From CAKSQF01 sp051868045 (lineage in GTDB: Bacteria > Bacillota > Clostridia > Oscillospirales > CAG-272), in assembly GCA_051868045.1 (NCBI GenBank), contig JBJDZN010000041.1, positions 27,850 through 91,849 of the forward strand: a stretch of DNA of 64,000 nt. The letters are read 5' to 3'. Both the position numbers and the translations under genes were made by a program. Numbering within the stretch: the first letter of the stretch is position 1; every line of letters begins with the position of its first letter. Of this stretch, positions 43,531-52,800 are shown one piece after another. The notes under the pieces were generated by a model that had not been told where the DNA came from, did no database searches, and saw only the letters and a program-made list of their open reading frames with translations.

Positions 43531-46116
43531 ATGAAAGACAACAAATATACTCAAAAATCCATGGAAGCCCTGCGGACGGCACAGAATCTCGCCGAAGAGA
43601 ACGGCAATCCCTCTCTTCTGCCCGAGCATCTGTTCTGCGCCCTGGTTTCCGACTCCGAGGGACTCCTTCCCCGCCTGCTGTCCAAAATGGGCGTGGATGC
43701 GGCTTCCCTTCACCGTGACCTGATCTCCGAGATCGGACGGCTGCCGAAGGTTCAGGGCGGCGAACTGTACGCCTCCCGGGAGCTGTCCGAGGTCATCCGT
43801 ATTGCCGAAAGCGAAGCCGAGAAGATGCACGACAGCTATCTGTCCGCCGAGCATCTGATGCTGGGACTGATGGAAAAGCCCACCGATAAAATCTCCGCCC
43901 TGCTCAGTCGCTACGGCATCACAAAAGATGCTTTTCTGTCCGCTCTGAAGGAGGTCAGAGGCAACCGCTCCGCCGACTCGGACAATCCCGAGGCAACCTA
44001 CGATGCCCTGAAGAAATACGGCACCGATCTGTGCGAAAAAGCCCGCGCCCAGAAGCTGGACCCTGTCATCGGGCGTGACGAGGAGATTGCCAACGTCATC
44101 CGGATCCTGTCCCGTAAGACCAAGAACAATCCCTGCCTGATCGGCGAACCCGGCGTAGGCAAAACCGCCATTGCCGAGGGACTTGCCCAGCGTATCGTCA
44201 AGGGCGATGTTCCCCAGAATCTGAAGGACACCTCCCTGTTCTCGCTGGACATGGGTGCGCTGATCGCAGGTGCCAAATTCAGAGGCGAATTCGAGGAGCG
44301 TCTGAAGGCGGTGCTGAACGAAATCAAGGCGTCCGACGGCAAGATCATTCTGTTCATCGACGAGCTTCACACCATTGTGGGCGCAGGTGCCACAGAGGGT
44401 GCCATGGATGCCGGCAATCTGCTGAAGCCGATGCTTGCCAGAGGCGAGCTGCACTGCATCGGTGCCACGACCCTGAACGAATACCGGAAGTATATCGAAA
44501 AGGATGCCGCCCTGGAGCGTCGTTTCCAGCCGGTCAACGTTCCCGAACCCACCGTTGAGGACACCATCTCCATCCTCCGTGGACTGAAGGAGCGGTACGA
44601 GGTCTATCACGGCGTCAAAATTCACGACAATGCTCTGATTTCGGCGGCAACCCTGTCCGACCGTTATATTTCCGACCGTTTCCTGCCCGACAAAGCCATC
44701 GACCTGGTGGACGAAGCCTGTGCAATGATCAAATCCGAGATGAATTCCATGCCCCAGGAGCTGGATGAGGTTCGCCGTCGGATTCTACAGCTTCAGATCG
44801 AGGAAGCGGCACTGAAAAAGGAGACCGACAAGCTGTCCGCCGACCGTCTGGAGACCATTCAGGGCGAACTTGCCGACCTGAACGAAAAGTTCAGCAGTAT
44901 GAAAGCCCAGTGGGAAAGCGAAAAGTCCTCCATAGGCAAGGTTCAGAAGCTCCGTGAGGAAATCGAGCAGGTGAACGAGCAGATTGAAAACGCCCAGTCC
45001 ACCGGCAGTTACGACCTGTCCAAGGCGGCTGAACTTCGTTATTCGGTTCTGCCCCGTCTGCAAAAACAGCTTGCCGAAGAAGAGGAAAAGGCAAAATCGG
45101 CTCCCACCACCTCCTATCTGCGCACCTCGGTTACCGAGGAGGAAATCGCCCGTATCGTGGCAAGATGGACGAAAATCCCCGTCTCCAAGCTGATGGAGGG
45201 CGAAAAGGAAAAGCTCCTTCGTCTGGAGGACACCGTCCATGAGCGTGTCATCGGTCAGGATCAGGCGGTAACGGCGGTCTGCGATGCCATTCTGCGTTCC
45301 CGTGCAGGCATCCAGAACCCCAACCGTCCGCTGGGTTCCTTCCTGTTCCTGGGTCCCACCGGCGTGGGCAAGACCGAGCTTGCCAAAACCCTTGCCGAGA
45401 CTCTGTTTGACGACGTCCGCGCCATGATCCGGATTGATATGTCCGAGTATATGGAGAAGCATTCGGTAGCGAGACTGATCGGAGCACCTCCCGGCTATGT
45501 GGGCTACGACGAGGGCGGTCAGCTGACCGAAGCGGTCCGCCGCCGTCCCTATGCGGTCATCCTCTTTGATGAGATCGAAAAGGCGCACCCCGACGTCTTC
45601 AACATCCTGCTTCAGGTGCTGGACGACGGCAGAATCACCGATTCCAAGGGCAGAACGGTGGACTTCAAGAACACCATCATCATCCTGACCTCCAATCTGG
45701 GCTCCGACATCCTGCTGGAGGGGATCACCCCCGACGGAGAAATCTCCGATGAAGCCAAGGCTCAGGTGGATGCCCTGCTGAAACGCTCCTTCCGTCCCGA
45801 ATTTCTCAACCGTCTGGACGAGATCAGCACCTTCAAGCCTCTGACCGAGGCAGACATCCGAAAGATCGTCGATCTGATGCTGAAGGATCTGGAGAAACGT
45901 CTTGCCGACAAGCAGTTGATCCTCAGAGTCACCGATTCTGCCAAAGCCAGAATCATCAAAGAGGGCTACGATCCCATCTACGGTGCCCGTCCTTTGAAGC
46001 GGTATATCCAGTCCCATGTGGAGACGCTGCTGGCAAGGTATATCATCGCCAGAGACCCCACTCCCGACTCCATCGTCACGGTGGACGACGGCGAAGACGG
46101 TCTGACGGTACGGTAA
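43531..46116 (+). CDS. clpB: ATP-dependent disaggregase ClpB
   Basis: Hexameric AAA+ chaperone that threads aggregated proteins with DnaK. The 861 residues show the Clp N-domain repeats (about 1-145), NBD1 with Walker A GEPGVGKT (205-212) and VILFIDELHT-type Walker B, the coiled-coil middle domain (about 400-525) that separates ClpB from ClpA, and NBD2 with Walker A GPTGVGKT (608-615) and VILFDEIEKAH. The pore loop in NBD1 is GAKFRGEFEERL and in NBD2 GYVGYDEGG. No ClpP-binding IGF loop is seen. GAAAGGATG precedes the start. No CIRCE element was found upstream. Confidence 0.97.
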   Translation: MKDNKYTQKSMEALRTAQNLAEENGNPSLLPEHLFCALVSDSEGLLPRLLSKMGVDAASLHRDLISEIGRLPKVQGGELYASRELSEVIRIAESEAEKMHDSYLSAEHLMLGLMEKPTDKISALLSRYGITKDAFLSALKEVRGNRSADSDNPEATYDALKKYGTDLCEKARAQKLDPVIGRDEEIANVIRILSRKTKNNPCLIGEPGVGKTAIAEGLAQRIVKGDVPQNLKDTSLFSLDMGALIAGAKFRGEFEERLKAVLNEIKASDGKIILFIDELHTIVGAGATEGAMDAGNLLKPMLARGELHCIGATTLNEYRKYIEKDAALERRFQPVNVPEPTVEDTISILRGLKERYEVYHGVKIHDNALISAATLSDRYISDRFLPDKAIDLVDEACAMIKSEMNSMPQELDEVRRRILQLQIEEAALKKETDKLSADRLETIQGELADLNEKFSSMKAQWESEKSSIGKVQKLREEIEQVNEQIENAQSTGSYDLSKAAELRYSVLPRLQKQLAEEEEKAKSAPTTSYLRTSVTEEEIARIVARWTKIPVSKLMEGEKEKLLRLEDTVHERVIGQDQAVTAVCDAILRSRAGIQNPNRPLGSFLFLGPTGVGKTELAKTLAETLFDDVRAMIRIDMSEYMEKHSVARLIGAPPGYVGYDEGGQLTEAVRRRPYAVILFDEIEKAHPDVFNILLQVLDDGRITDSKGRTVDFKNTIIILTSNLGSDILLEGITPDGEISDEAKAQVDALLKRSFRPEFLNRLDEISTFKPLTEADIRKIVDLMLKDLEKRLADKQLILRVTDSAKARIIKEGYDPIYGARPLKRYIQSHVETLLARYIIARDPTPDSIVTVDDGEDGLTVR

Positions 46117-46139
46117 CTCCGCTCCCTCAAAACAAACGG

Positions 46140-46180
46140 TTCCCCTGCACCCGATAAATCGAGTGCAGGGGAATTTTATT
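46140..46180. terminator. terminator between clpB and the convergent lipoprotein gene
   Basis: TTCCCCTGCAC and GTGCAGGGGAA arms with an inner CGAT/ATCG pairing, followed on the + strand by TTTTATT. Placed between convergent genes, it probably serves both. Confidence 0.82.
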
Positions 46181-46193
46181 GAAACTCGGTGAA

Positions 46194-47090
46194 TCATTCT
46201 ATGGGGACAATCAACGCAGGATCGACATCCACAAATTCCTCGGGCGCATAATGCTCATAGGAGGCGGCAATCAGATGATAGCAGACGCCGTCCTTCTGCG
46301 TTGCCGAAAGTTCCTCGAACTGCGCCATGGTTCCCGCAATCAGCAGTTCGGCATCCTCAATGGCGACGCCCTCCCGCTGGCGGGCATACCGATGATCGGT
46401 CAGAACCTCAAATCCCAGCGACTCCAGATAGGACTCCTGCGCCGCCAACCATTCTTCCTTGTCCTCGTAGCGACCTGTGGGATCGTTGGTTTTTACCTGA
46501 ATGCCGTTTTCATCGGTTGTTTCAAACCAGAAGCTGACCCGGCATACCGTCCTGACCTCAACCGTATCAACGGTGAGGAAGTAGGACGGAAGGTTCCACA
46601 CCGTGCCTTCCAGCTCATACCCGGGCTCCACTATATAGGAAGCATAATCCGACTCGGTTCCGGAACCGGTAAAATCATAGTACAGACCGTCCTGGATTCT
46701 GGAAGACCAGAACAAATCCCCACGATAGCTTCTGTCCGGCAGCTTCGTCCATTTTCCGTTTTTCTGCGAAAAGACATAAAACTGCTTTACGCCATCGGAG
46801 GTCACCAGAACCGCCGATTTCGGCTGACCCAGATCCTCCAAATAGCGGTCGTAAAAAATCTCACCCTCCTCTTGGGCAGTCAGCAAGACAGGACCGGCAG
46901 GCTCGGTCGTTTGGACGGGAGACGCCGTAGTAGTAGTAGTAGTAGTAGTAGTAGTATCGGATGCTTCCGTGGAAGCCGATCCCGTTCCGTCACCCCCCGC
47001 AGGCAGACTGCCGGCAGGATCGGCGCATCCCGAAAGCAGGGTCAAAAGCAGGGTCAAGGTAAGTACGGCGGTTAAAATCTGTTTTTTCAT
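46194..47090 (-). CDS. lipoprotein of unknown function with a poly-Thr linker
   Basis: 298 residues; signal peptide ending LLSGC (lipidated Cys22). A Gly/Ser/Thr-rich linker includes ten consecutive threonines encoded by a perfect trinucleotide tract (46927-46956). The folded part (about 75-298) contains GEIFYDRYLEDLGQPKSAVLV, TVEVRTVCRVSFWFET and ends EEFVDVDPALIVPIE; I do not recognise the family. It is expected outside the cell, tethered to the membrane. It is monocistronic with its own promoter. Confidence 0.75.
   Translation of the reverse strand: MKKQILTAVLTLTLLLTLLSGCADPAGSLPAGGDGTGSASTEASDTTTTTTTTTTASPVQTTEPAGPVLLTAQEEGEIFYDRYLEDLGQPKSAVLVTSDGVKQFYVFSQKNGKWTKLPDRSYRGDLFWSSRIQDGLYYDFTGSGTESDYASYIVEPGYELEGTVWNLPSYFLTVDTVEVRTVCRVSFWFETTDENGIQVKTNDPTGRYEDKEEWLAAQESYLESLGFEVLTDHRYARQREGVAIEDAELLIAGTMAQFEELSATQKDGVCYHLIAASYEHYAPEEFVDVDPALIVPIE
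46927..46956. repeat. perfect (GTA)10 microsatellite inside a lipoprotein gene
   Basis: Ten uninterrupted copies of GTA (coding strand ACT, Thr). Slippage would alter linker length by single threonines and stay in frame. Confidence 0.9.
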
Positions 47091-47184
47091 AAGGTTCCCT
47101 CCATTATAAATTTTGCAATAATTCCATGGGTTATCCCCACATAAGGCAGTCCAATCTCTTAATTTGTTTCAATTTTCATATATA

Positions 47185-47213
47185 ATTATATAACACATTT
47201 TGAATAAAGTCAA
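47185..47213 (-). promoter_or_regulatory. promoter of the poly-Thr lipoprotein gene
   Basis: On the - strand TTGACT (47208-47213), 17-bp spacer, TATAAT (47185-47190), about 95 bp upstream of the start. Confidence 0.7.
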
Positions 47214-47334
47214 CGGTTTTTTTGGACAAAATTGCGGATTCGATTTTATTCATTTTATACAATTATTTTTCCTGAAACAGTCTTCTGAAAAAGCAATCTT
47301 GCGGAGCAGTCCCGCCGAGTCCCCGCTCTTTGCC

Positions 47335-47363
47335 TTGACAAAAGGCAAAAAATGTGCTACAAT
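47335..47363 (+). promoter_or_regulatory. promoter of the lipase-like gene
   Basis: TTGACA (47335-47340), 17-bp spacer, TACAAT (47358-47363), 27 bp before the start codon. The open frame upstream of 47390 lies inside this promoter and is not coding. Confidence 0.75.
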
Positions 47364-47389
47364 GGGCAAAAAAGAAAGGATTCCCGCAT

Positions 47390-48844
47390 ATGAAAGCCAA
47401 ATTTCCTCTGATTTGGATCCCAATGGCCGTTCTTGCCGCACTTCTCTCAGCCGCAGGACTGCTCTACCTGCCCCTATGCGTCATCGTCCCCCTGATCGGT
47501 CTGCCCATCCTGCTGATTCTTCCCGTTTTCAGCCGGAAATACGTGGATGGCAGACGGATGCGGGGCTGTCTGTACGGCAATCTTTGCCTTCGGGCGTTCT
47601 GCCTTTCCGTTCCCGTCACCGTAGCGGTGCAGATCGGAGCGATGGTCTGCTTTTTCCCCAACCGCCGGTACGGAGAATTGATCGCCAGCCTTGTAGTGGC
47701 GATTCTCGTTGAGGCACTGCTTTTCTGGATCGGGATAATCGCCGTCTACTGCACCTCCGGCAAGGTAGGCGTGAAGCTGCGGGTCATTGGCATCCTGTGC
47801 GGACTCATTCCCATTGTCCATCTGTTCGTCCTTGCCGAAATTCTGCGCCGGACTACGGTGGAAATCGTCTCTGAGCATGAGACTCTGCTTCGCCGGAGGG
47901 AACGGGCAGGGCAGGAAATCTGCCGCACCCACTACCCCATTCTGCTGGTTCACGGAGTCTTCTTCCGGGACACCCACTTTTTCAATTACTGGGGACGGAT
48001 TCCAAAAGCCCTTGAGGAAAACGGTGCGCAGCTGTATTACGGCAATCACGCCTCTGCCGCATCGGTGGAAGCCTGCGGCGATGAGCTTGCCGGGCGGATT
48101 CGTGCCATCGTCGAAGAGACGGGATGCGGCAAGGTCAACGTGATCGCCCATTCCAAAGGAGGACTGGACTGTCGCTATGCCATTGCCAAGGGCGGCGTCT
48201 CCCATCTGGTGGCATCGCTGACCACCGTGAACACACCCCATCACGGCTGTACCTTTGCCGACTGGCTCCTGTCCTCTGTACCGGAATCCTTCAAGAATCG
48301 GGTGGCAACAGGATACAATGGCGTTCTTTCCCGACTTGGGGACAAAAATCCCGACTTCATCGCCGCCGTCACCGATCTCACGGCTGACTCCTGCAAGAAG
48401 CGAAATCAAGCCCTTTCCGATGCCGAAGCCGGACTATATTATTCCGTTCCCGGCAAGCCAACGGCAAATGCCGTGGAAAAAGCGTCAGAATCCGGCGAGG
48501 GCGAACCGATGATCCCTGCGGGAGATGACCCGGCAGCGTCTTCCGACGGGGGCAAAATCTTCCGTCAAAGCATCGGATCGGTAATGCACAAACCCGCAGG
48601 CGGGGTGTTCCCCCTGAATCTGACCTATCGGCTGGCGGGGTATTTTGAGGGTCCAAACGACGGATTGGTTTCCGAATCCTCCTGCCGTTGGGAGGGATGC
48701 CGTCACACCGCCCTTCTGCCGAAGGGAAAGCGGGGCATTTCACACGGGGACGTCATTGATCTATGCCGGGTGGATGCCGACGGCTTTGACGTCCGTGAGT
48801 TCTACATCAAACTGGTCAGTGAGATGAAAGAAATGGGACTATAA
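47390..48844 (+). CDS. membrane-anchored lipase/esterase-like alpha/beta hydrolase
   Basis: 484 residues from the ATG at 47390 (GAAAGGA upstream). The N-terminal 150 residues hold four to five TM helices. The C-terminal domain is an alpha/beta hydrolase of the bacterial lipase type: oxyanion motif PILLVHGVFFRD (about 180-191), nucleophile Ser in IAHSKGGLDCRYA (about 250; A-x-S-x-G rather than G-x-S-x-G), probable Asp in GPNDGLVSESS and His in ISHGDVIDL. All triad residues are present in order, so activity is plausible, probably on acyl esters at the membrane. An insertion rich in Glu, Gly and Asp (about 360-400) precedes the Asp. Confidence 0.78.
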   Translation: MKAKFPLIWIPMAVLAALLSAAGLLYLPLCVIVPLIGLPILLILPVFSRKYVDGRRMRGCLYGNLCLRAFCLSVPVTVAVQIGAMVCFFPNRRYGELIASLVVAILVEALLFWIGIIAVYCTSGKVGVKLRVIGILCGLIPIVHLFVLAEILRRTTVEIVSEHETLLRRRERAGQEICRTHYPILLVHGVFFRDTHFFNYWGRIPKALEENGAQLYYGNHASAASVEACGDELAGRIRAIVEETGCGKVNVIAHSKGGLDCRYAIAKGGVSHLVASLTTVNTPHHGCTFADWLLSSVPESFKNRVATGYNGVLSRLGDKNPDFIAAVTDLTADSCKKRNQALSDAEAGLYYSVPGKPTANAVEKASESGEGEPMIPAGDDPAASSDGGKIFRQSIGSVMHKPAGGVFPLNLTYRLAGYFEGPNDGLVSESSCRWEGCRHTALLPKGKRGISHGDVIDLCRVDADGFDVREFYIKLVSEMKEMGL

Positions 48845-48889
48845 AGCCCGAAGAATGGGCGTTATGGGGGTATTTTCGTGTACCCGCCG

Positions 48890-48930
48890 AAAAAACACAG
48901 GTTGCCTTAACAAGCAACCTGTGTTTTTTC
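48890..48930. terminator. bidirectional terminator between lipase and ABC permease genes
   Basis: AAAACACAGGTTGC and GCAACCTGTGTTTT make a long perfect stem with A-tract and T-tract flanks on both strands, between convergent genes. Confidence 0.88.
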
Positions 48931-48973
48931 CTTTTATTTTGCGTTTTCCGAGGAATTGCGCCGCCGCAAACGC

Positions 48974-50683
48974 TCAGTTTTTCCCGTTTCGCATGGGGAT
49001 CAGCGACAGGACGAAGGCTGCCAGTGCCAGTGCCAGATTCAGGAAGATCACCAGCAGACAGCCGATGGGAAGCAGTTCGAGTATGAGGAACACCAACAAA
49101 ATCACCAGTGTGGGCATCAGAGCCAGCATCTTCAGAAGCATCTGAACCATCATCTGCACCGCATTCGGCAGGGACGTCGGCACGATCAGACCGGTAAGCA
49201 GTCCGCTCGCCGAGCAGAAGAGGCTTACCGAAATCAGCATGATCACCGAAATCACAAACACCAAGGGATCGGCTCCGATGAGAATCCCGCCGATCAGAAA
49301 GGCCGGCAGGAAATTCATCATTTTCCCGTATTCGGCACCCATGAAAGCATAGAACAGCTTTTCCGGATTGGTGGCAGGGGCAAGCCAGATGTAATTTTTC
49401 TCAAATTCCTGAGCCAGCGGATTTCCGAAGAACATAATGAGCAGTCCAAACAGATAAACTCCCACCAGAGGAACGATGGTGTGGGAACCTGCCACCACCC
49501 GGGTGAAAAAGGCAACAATCAGCGAGACGCCAAGCCAGACCGCCGATCCGGGGGTCAGGAACTTCAGTACAGAGTTCCGATGGGTCAGTGCCACCGCCTT
49601 GAAGAAAAAGGCGGAGCCGCCCCTTCCGTGGGTAATAATATCCCGATGAACCTTCTCCGAGCGGTCCTTCTTCCGTTTCTTGTACTGTCGCTTCTGTGCC
49701 TGGGCATCCAGCATCTCCTGGGTTTTTGCGGCATTGGCAAGTCCGCTTTCGTAGAAATCAAAGCGTACCCGGTACAGTACCGCAATCAGCACCGCAACGC
49801 CGGCAAGGCACAGCACCAAATAGACGAAGAAGGCAAGGGTGTTCCCCATGATCAAATGGTAGACCGCACCGCTGATCCAGCCGATAAAGGGAATCAGCCG
49901 CAGGGGAGCAAGATTGCCGAAACGCTGAAGCAGAGATACCGGGTCCTGACTGCCCGTCACATAAAGCAGGACGCAAATCAGGGGAATCAGGGCAATCAGA
50001 CCGTAACCTACGGGTTTGATCAGATTTTTCAGCTTTTCATGGGTATTGACGGTGCCGTAAGCAAAGATGGACAGCACCTCGACAGAGATGAAGATAAGAA
50101 CCAACGTCAGAATTCCGATTCCCATATAAGCGATCGGAAGCTGTGCGCCGAACCAGAATCCCAGATAGATCGCCAGGAACAGATAGCGTCCCAGAATCAT
50201 CAGGGTACGGAAGGTCAGCACCGTCTGAGGCTTTGTGGGGGAAGCAAAAAGGAAGTTCACATCAGGCATGGAAAACAACTGATTTTTCCCCTTATCCGCC
50301 GTCAGAATCTCAAAGCCCAAGAAAAGCAGAATCAGCCCGAAGACCGCCGATGCCGCCATGGGTGCCAGATTTTCCTTCATCGTCAGAATACGCTCAAAAT
50401 CGTCCNNNNNNNNNNNNNNNNNNNNNNNNNNNNNNNNNNNNNNNNNNNNNNNNNNNNNNNNNNNNNNNNNNNNNNNNNNNNNNNNNNNNNNNNNNNNNNN
50501 NNNNNTTTCGGTATCGGTGATCTCCTCCTCGGAAATCAGGACGCCGAGCGTCACGCCTATTATCCCGCCGAAGAGTCCGCACACCAGGAAAACCGCCAGA
50601 AGAATGGCAATCCATGTGCGAAACACCTTTTTGATCACGTTGACAAAGGTGTGGGGAATGTAATATCCGATCAATTGAAGCAT
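48974..50683 (-). CDS. putative ABC exporter permease, interrupted by an assembly gap
   Basis: A large polytopic membrane protein (about 12 TM segments) that starts 15 bp after the ATPase gene, so the two form an exporter. It resembles the putative ABC exporter family (cytoplasmic KKRKKDRSEKVHR linker near the middle, no substrate-binding domain). A run of 100 N (50406-50505) replaces residues after position 59; both sides belong to the same protein, but the true length and sequence of the missing part are unknown. The frame continuity across the N run is not evidence. Substrate unknown. Confidence 0.75.
   Translation of the reverse strand: MLQLIGYYIPHTFVNVIKKVFRTWIAILLAVFLVCGLFGGIIGVTLGVLISEEEITDTEXXXXXXXXXXXXXXXXXXXXXXXXXXXXXXXXXXDDFERILTMKENLAPMAASAVFGLILLFLGFEILTADKGKNQLFSMPDVNFLFASPTKPQTVLTFRTLMILGRYLFLAIYLGFWFGAQLPIAYMGIGILTLVLIFISVEVLSIFAYGTVNTHEKLKNLIKPVGYGLIALIPLICVLLYVTGSQDPVSLLQRFGNLAPLRLIPFIGWISGAVYHLIMGNTLAFFVYLVLCLAGVAVLIAVLYRVRFDFYESGLANAAKTQEMLDAQAQKRQYKKRKKDRSEKVHRDIITHGRGGSAFFFKAVALTHRNSVLKFLTPGSAVWLGVSLIVAFFTRVVAGSHTIVPLVGVYLFGLLIMFFGNPLAQEFEKNYIWLAPATNPEKLFYAFMGAEYGKMMNFLPAFLIGGILIGADPLVFVISVIMLISVSLFCSASGLLTGLIVPTSLPNAVQMMVQMLLKMLALMPTLVILLVFLILELLPIGCLLVIFLNLALALAAFVLSLIPMRNGKN
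50406..50505. other. assembly gap of exactly 100 N
   Basis: One hundred unresolved bases inside the ABC permease gene. The round number indicates a scaffold placeholder rather than a measured length, so coordinates beyond it are relative. Confidence 0.98.
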
Positions 50684-50698
50684 GATCTTTCCCGCCTT

Positions 50699-51406
50699 TC
50701 ACACGGATGCCGCCGACTCGGTCAGGCGGAAGAAGACATCCTCCAGTTTATCCCCGTTTGCCTCCAGTTGTTCCTTTCTGACCTCGGCAAGCAGACGGGC
50801 ATCCTTCATGATCATGGTACGATCCCAGATGTTCTCAATGGAGTCGATCATGTGGGTAGAGATCAGGAGGGAGCCGCCGGACTTTGCGATTTCGCCGAAA
50901 AGGGTGCGAAGCTCCTTGATGGCATGGGGGTCCAAACCCACCATCGGCTCGTCGAAGAGGATAATTTTAGGCGAAGGCAGCAGGGCGCAGCAGATGGACA
51001 GCTTCTGACACATACCTTTGGACAGTTCGTCGCCGAATTTCTTCACCTTATCGGCAAGCTCAAAGCGTTCCAGAAGCTCATCTTTCCACTCCTTGTAATG
51101 GGTCAGCTTGTAGATTCTGGCAATAAACTCCAGATGCTCCGCAACGGTCAGATTGGGATAAAAGGAGGGCAGTTCGGGAACGTAACCCAGAAGCCGCTTG
51201 GCTTCCACCGACTTGCAGGGATGACCGTCCACCTCAATCTCCCCGTCAAATCGGAGAAATCCGATGATCGACTTCAACAGAGTGGATTTCCCCGCTCCGT
51301 TGGGACCCAGCAGAATCGCCGTCTCCCCGTCCTCCACCGTGAAGGACACGTTATCGCAGGCAAGATTTTTTCCGTATCGTTTGGACACATTTCTGACTGT
51401 CAGCAT
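50699..51406 (-). CDS. ABC transporter ATP-binding protein
   Basis: The 235-residue ATPase of the exporter pair. Walker A GPNGAGKSTLL (about 35-45), the signature LSKGMCQKLSICCAL (LSxGxxQ form) near 135, Walker B KIILFDEPMVGLD, and the switch His in ISTHMID. Length and motifs fit CcmA/YhaQ-like exporters. A consensus promoter lies 85 bp upstream; the permease follows directly. Confidence 0.93.
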   Translation of the reverse strand: MLTVRNVSKRYGKNLACDNVSFTVEDGETAILLGPNGAGKSTLLKSIIGFLRFDGEIEVDGHPCKSVEAKRLLGYVPELPSFYPNLTVAEHLEFIARIYKLTHYKEWKDELLERFELADKVKKFGDELSKGMCQKLSICCALLPSPKIILFDEPMVGLDPHAIKELRTLFGEIAKSGGSLLISTHMIDSIENIWDRTMIMKDARLLAEVRKEQLEANGDKLEDVFFRLTESAASV

Positions 51407-51490
51407 TTGTTTCTTCTCCTGTTCATTCGTTGTCTTTACCGATCCGAAATCATGCGTTCAGACGATTTTGTTTCGCATCAGTTTGATGCT

Positions 51491-51519
51491 ATTATACATC
51501 ATTTTTATTTGATTGTCAA
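51491..51519 (-). promoter_or_regulatory. promoter of the ABC exporter operon
   Basis: On the - strand TTGACA (51514-51519), exactly 17 bp, TATAAT (51491-51496): full consensus. Confidence 0.8.
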
Positions 51520-51570
51520 GTACATTTTCGAAAGTTTTTTATCCGATTTACAGATTTTTCCGACGGATTA

Positions 51571-52536
51571 TCACAACGTTCTGCCTCCGTTCACCACGTT
51601 GACAGGATCGCCCCGGAGGTAATGTTCCAGATTGTCCACCACGATTCCCATAAGACGCTCCCTTGTCTCGATGGGGGTCCACGCCACATGAGGGGTCACG
51701 ATCACGTTGGGAAGTCCGATCAGGGGGCAGTCGGGCGACTGAGGCTCCTCTGCCAGCACATCCAGAGCGGCAAAGCCGGGGCGTCCGGCAATCAGTGCCT
51801 CCCGCAGGGAGGCTTCCTCCACCACACCCCCTCGGGAGGTGTTGACAAACAGGGAGCCCTCCTTCATGCGGGCGAAGGCGGCGGCATCGAACATTCCCGC
51901 CGTCACAGGGGTCAGGGGCGTGTGGACCGATACCACATCAGACTGCTCCAAAAGCTGCGGGAAGGAAACGAATGTCACGTCGGGATCGTTCCCCGGAGTG
52001 CGGGTATAAACCAGAATATTCATACCGAATGCCCGTCCGATCCGTGCCACGGCTCTGCCGATGGAGCCAAATCCCACAATTCCGAGGGTTTTGCCGAATA
52101 ACTCCGCCGTTTTATAGGCAAAAATAGAGAAGAACCGACTTCTCTGCCAGCCGCCGTCCCGGACGAAGGCATCGAAGTCGCCCACCCTGGAAAAGGACTC
52201 CAGAATCAGAGCGAAGGTGTGCTGGGCTACCGCCTCGGTGGAATAGGAACCGGCATTGCAGACCGTGATTCCCCGCTCTCTTGCGTAGGCGGTGTCGATA
52301 TTGTTGTATCCGGTGGCGAACAGTCCGATATAGCGGAGCTTTGGGGCGGCGTCGATCTCCGTTCTGCCGATTTTCGTTTTATTGCAGAAGATTGCCTCGG
52401 CATCCCGGATGCGATCCAACTGCTCCTGACCCTCGGCATTCTCGGCATACAGAGTCAGCTCGCCGAACTTTTCAAATGCGGAAAAGGAAACGTCCCCCTG
52501 GGACACGGTACCCGCATCGGTAAATACCATTTTCAT
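51571..52536 (-). CDS. D-2-hydroxyacid dehydrogenase
   Basis: An NAD(P)H-dependent 2-ketoacid/2-hydroxyacid oxidoreductase, 321 residues from the ATG at 52536 (MKMVFTDA; GGTGA upstream). The open frame reaches back to 52620 but that part lacks a ribosome binding site. Signatures: GLFATGYNNID, the dinucleotide fold GIVGFGSIGRAVARIGRAFG, catalytic Arg in NTSRGGVVEE, Glu in DVLAEEP and His in VTPHVAWTPIETRE. The YNNID and WTPxExR pattern fits the glycerate dehydrogenase/hydroxypyruvate reductase branch, but lactate- or phenyllactate-type substrates cannot be excluded. Confidence 0.9.
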   Translation of the reverse strand: MKMVFTDAGTVSQGDVSFSAFEKFGELTLYAENAEGQEQLDRIRDAEAIFCNKTKIGRTEIDAAPKLRYIGLFATGYNNIDTAYARERGITVCNAGSYSTEAVAQHTFALILESFSRVGDFDAFVRDGGWQRSRFFSIFAYKTAELFGKTLGIVGFGSIGRAVARIGRAFGMNILVYTRTPGNDPDVTFVSFPQLLEQSDVVSVHTPLTPVTAGMFDAAAFARMKEGSLFVNTSRGGVVEEASLREALIAGRPGFAALDVLAEEPQSPDCPLIGLPNVIVTPHVAWTPIETRERLMGIVVDNLEHYLRGDPVNVVNGGRTL

Positions 52537-52655
52537 CATAATCACCGTCTTTTCATGAATCATCCCGTCAGGCAGAATACCCGAAGGAAACAGAACCCGA
52601 TCAGGAAGGAGCAACTCCACGGGGCGGCAGGCTTTCTGTCCTGAAAGGCATGATC

Positions 52656-52684
52656 ATTATAACCTATTTTTCCGGAGTTTTCAA
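52656..52684 (-). promoter_or_regulatory. promoter of the hydroxyacid dehydrogenase gene
   Basis: On the - strand TTGAAA (52679-52684), 17-bp spacer, TATAAT (52656-52661). It is back to back with the prs promoter. Confidence 0.72.
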
Positions 52685-52734
52685 GGGTTTTTTTCGGCAA
52701 TCTGCAAGAATTTCAAAAATTTTGTAAAATTGTG

Positions 52735-52763
52735 TGTACAAACGATGAAATTTGTGTTATAGT
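52735..52763 (+). promoter_or_regulatory. promoter of the PRPP synthetase gene
   Basis: TGTACA (52735-52740), 17-bp spacer, TATAGT (52758-52763), 37 bp before the start codon. Confidence 0.6.
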
Positions 52764-52800
52764 ATAGATGATAATTCTCGAAAGAAATACGGAGGTTTCT

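Noticed and set aside
46927..46956. Phase-variable on/off switch from the GTA tract
   Set aside because: A triplet repeat keeps the frame, so slippage changes linker length only.
48956..51622. Long + strand frame across the ABC exporter genes
   Set aside because: It reads through the N run, is antisense to two well-supported genes and has no motif.
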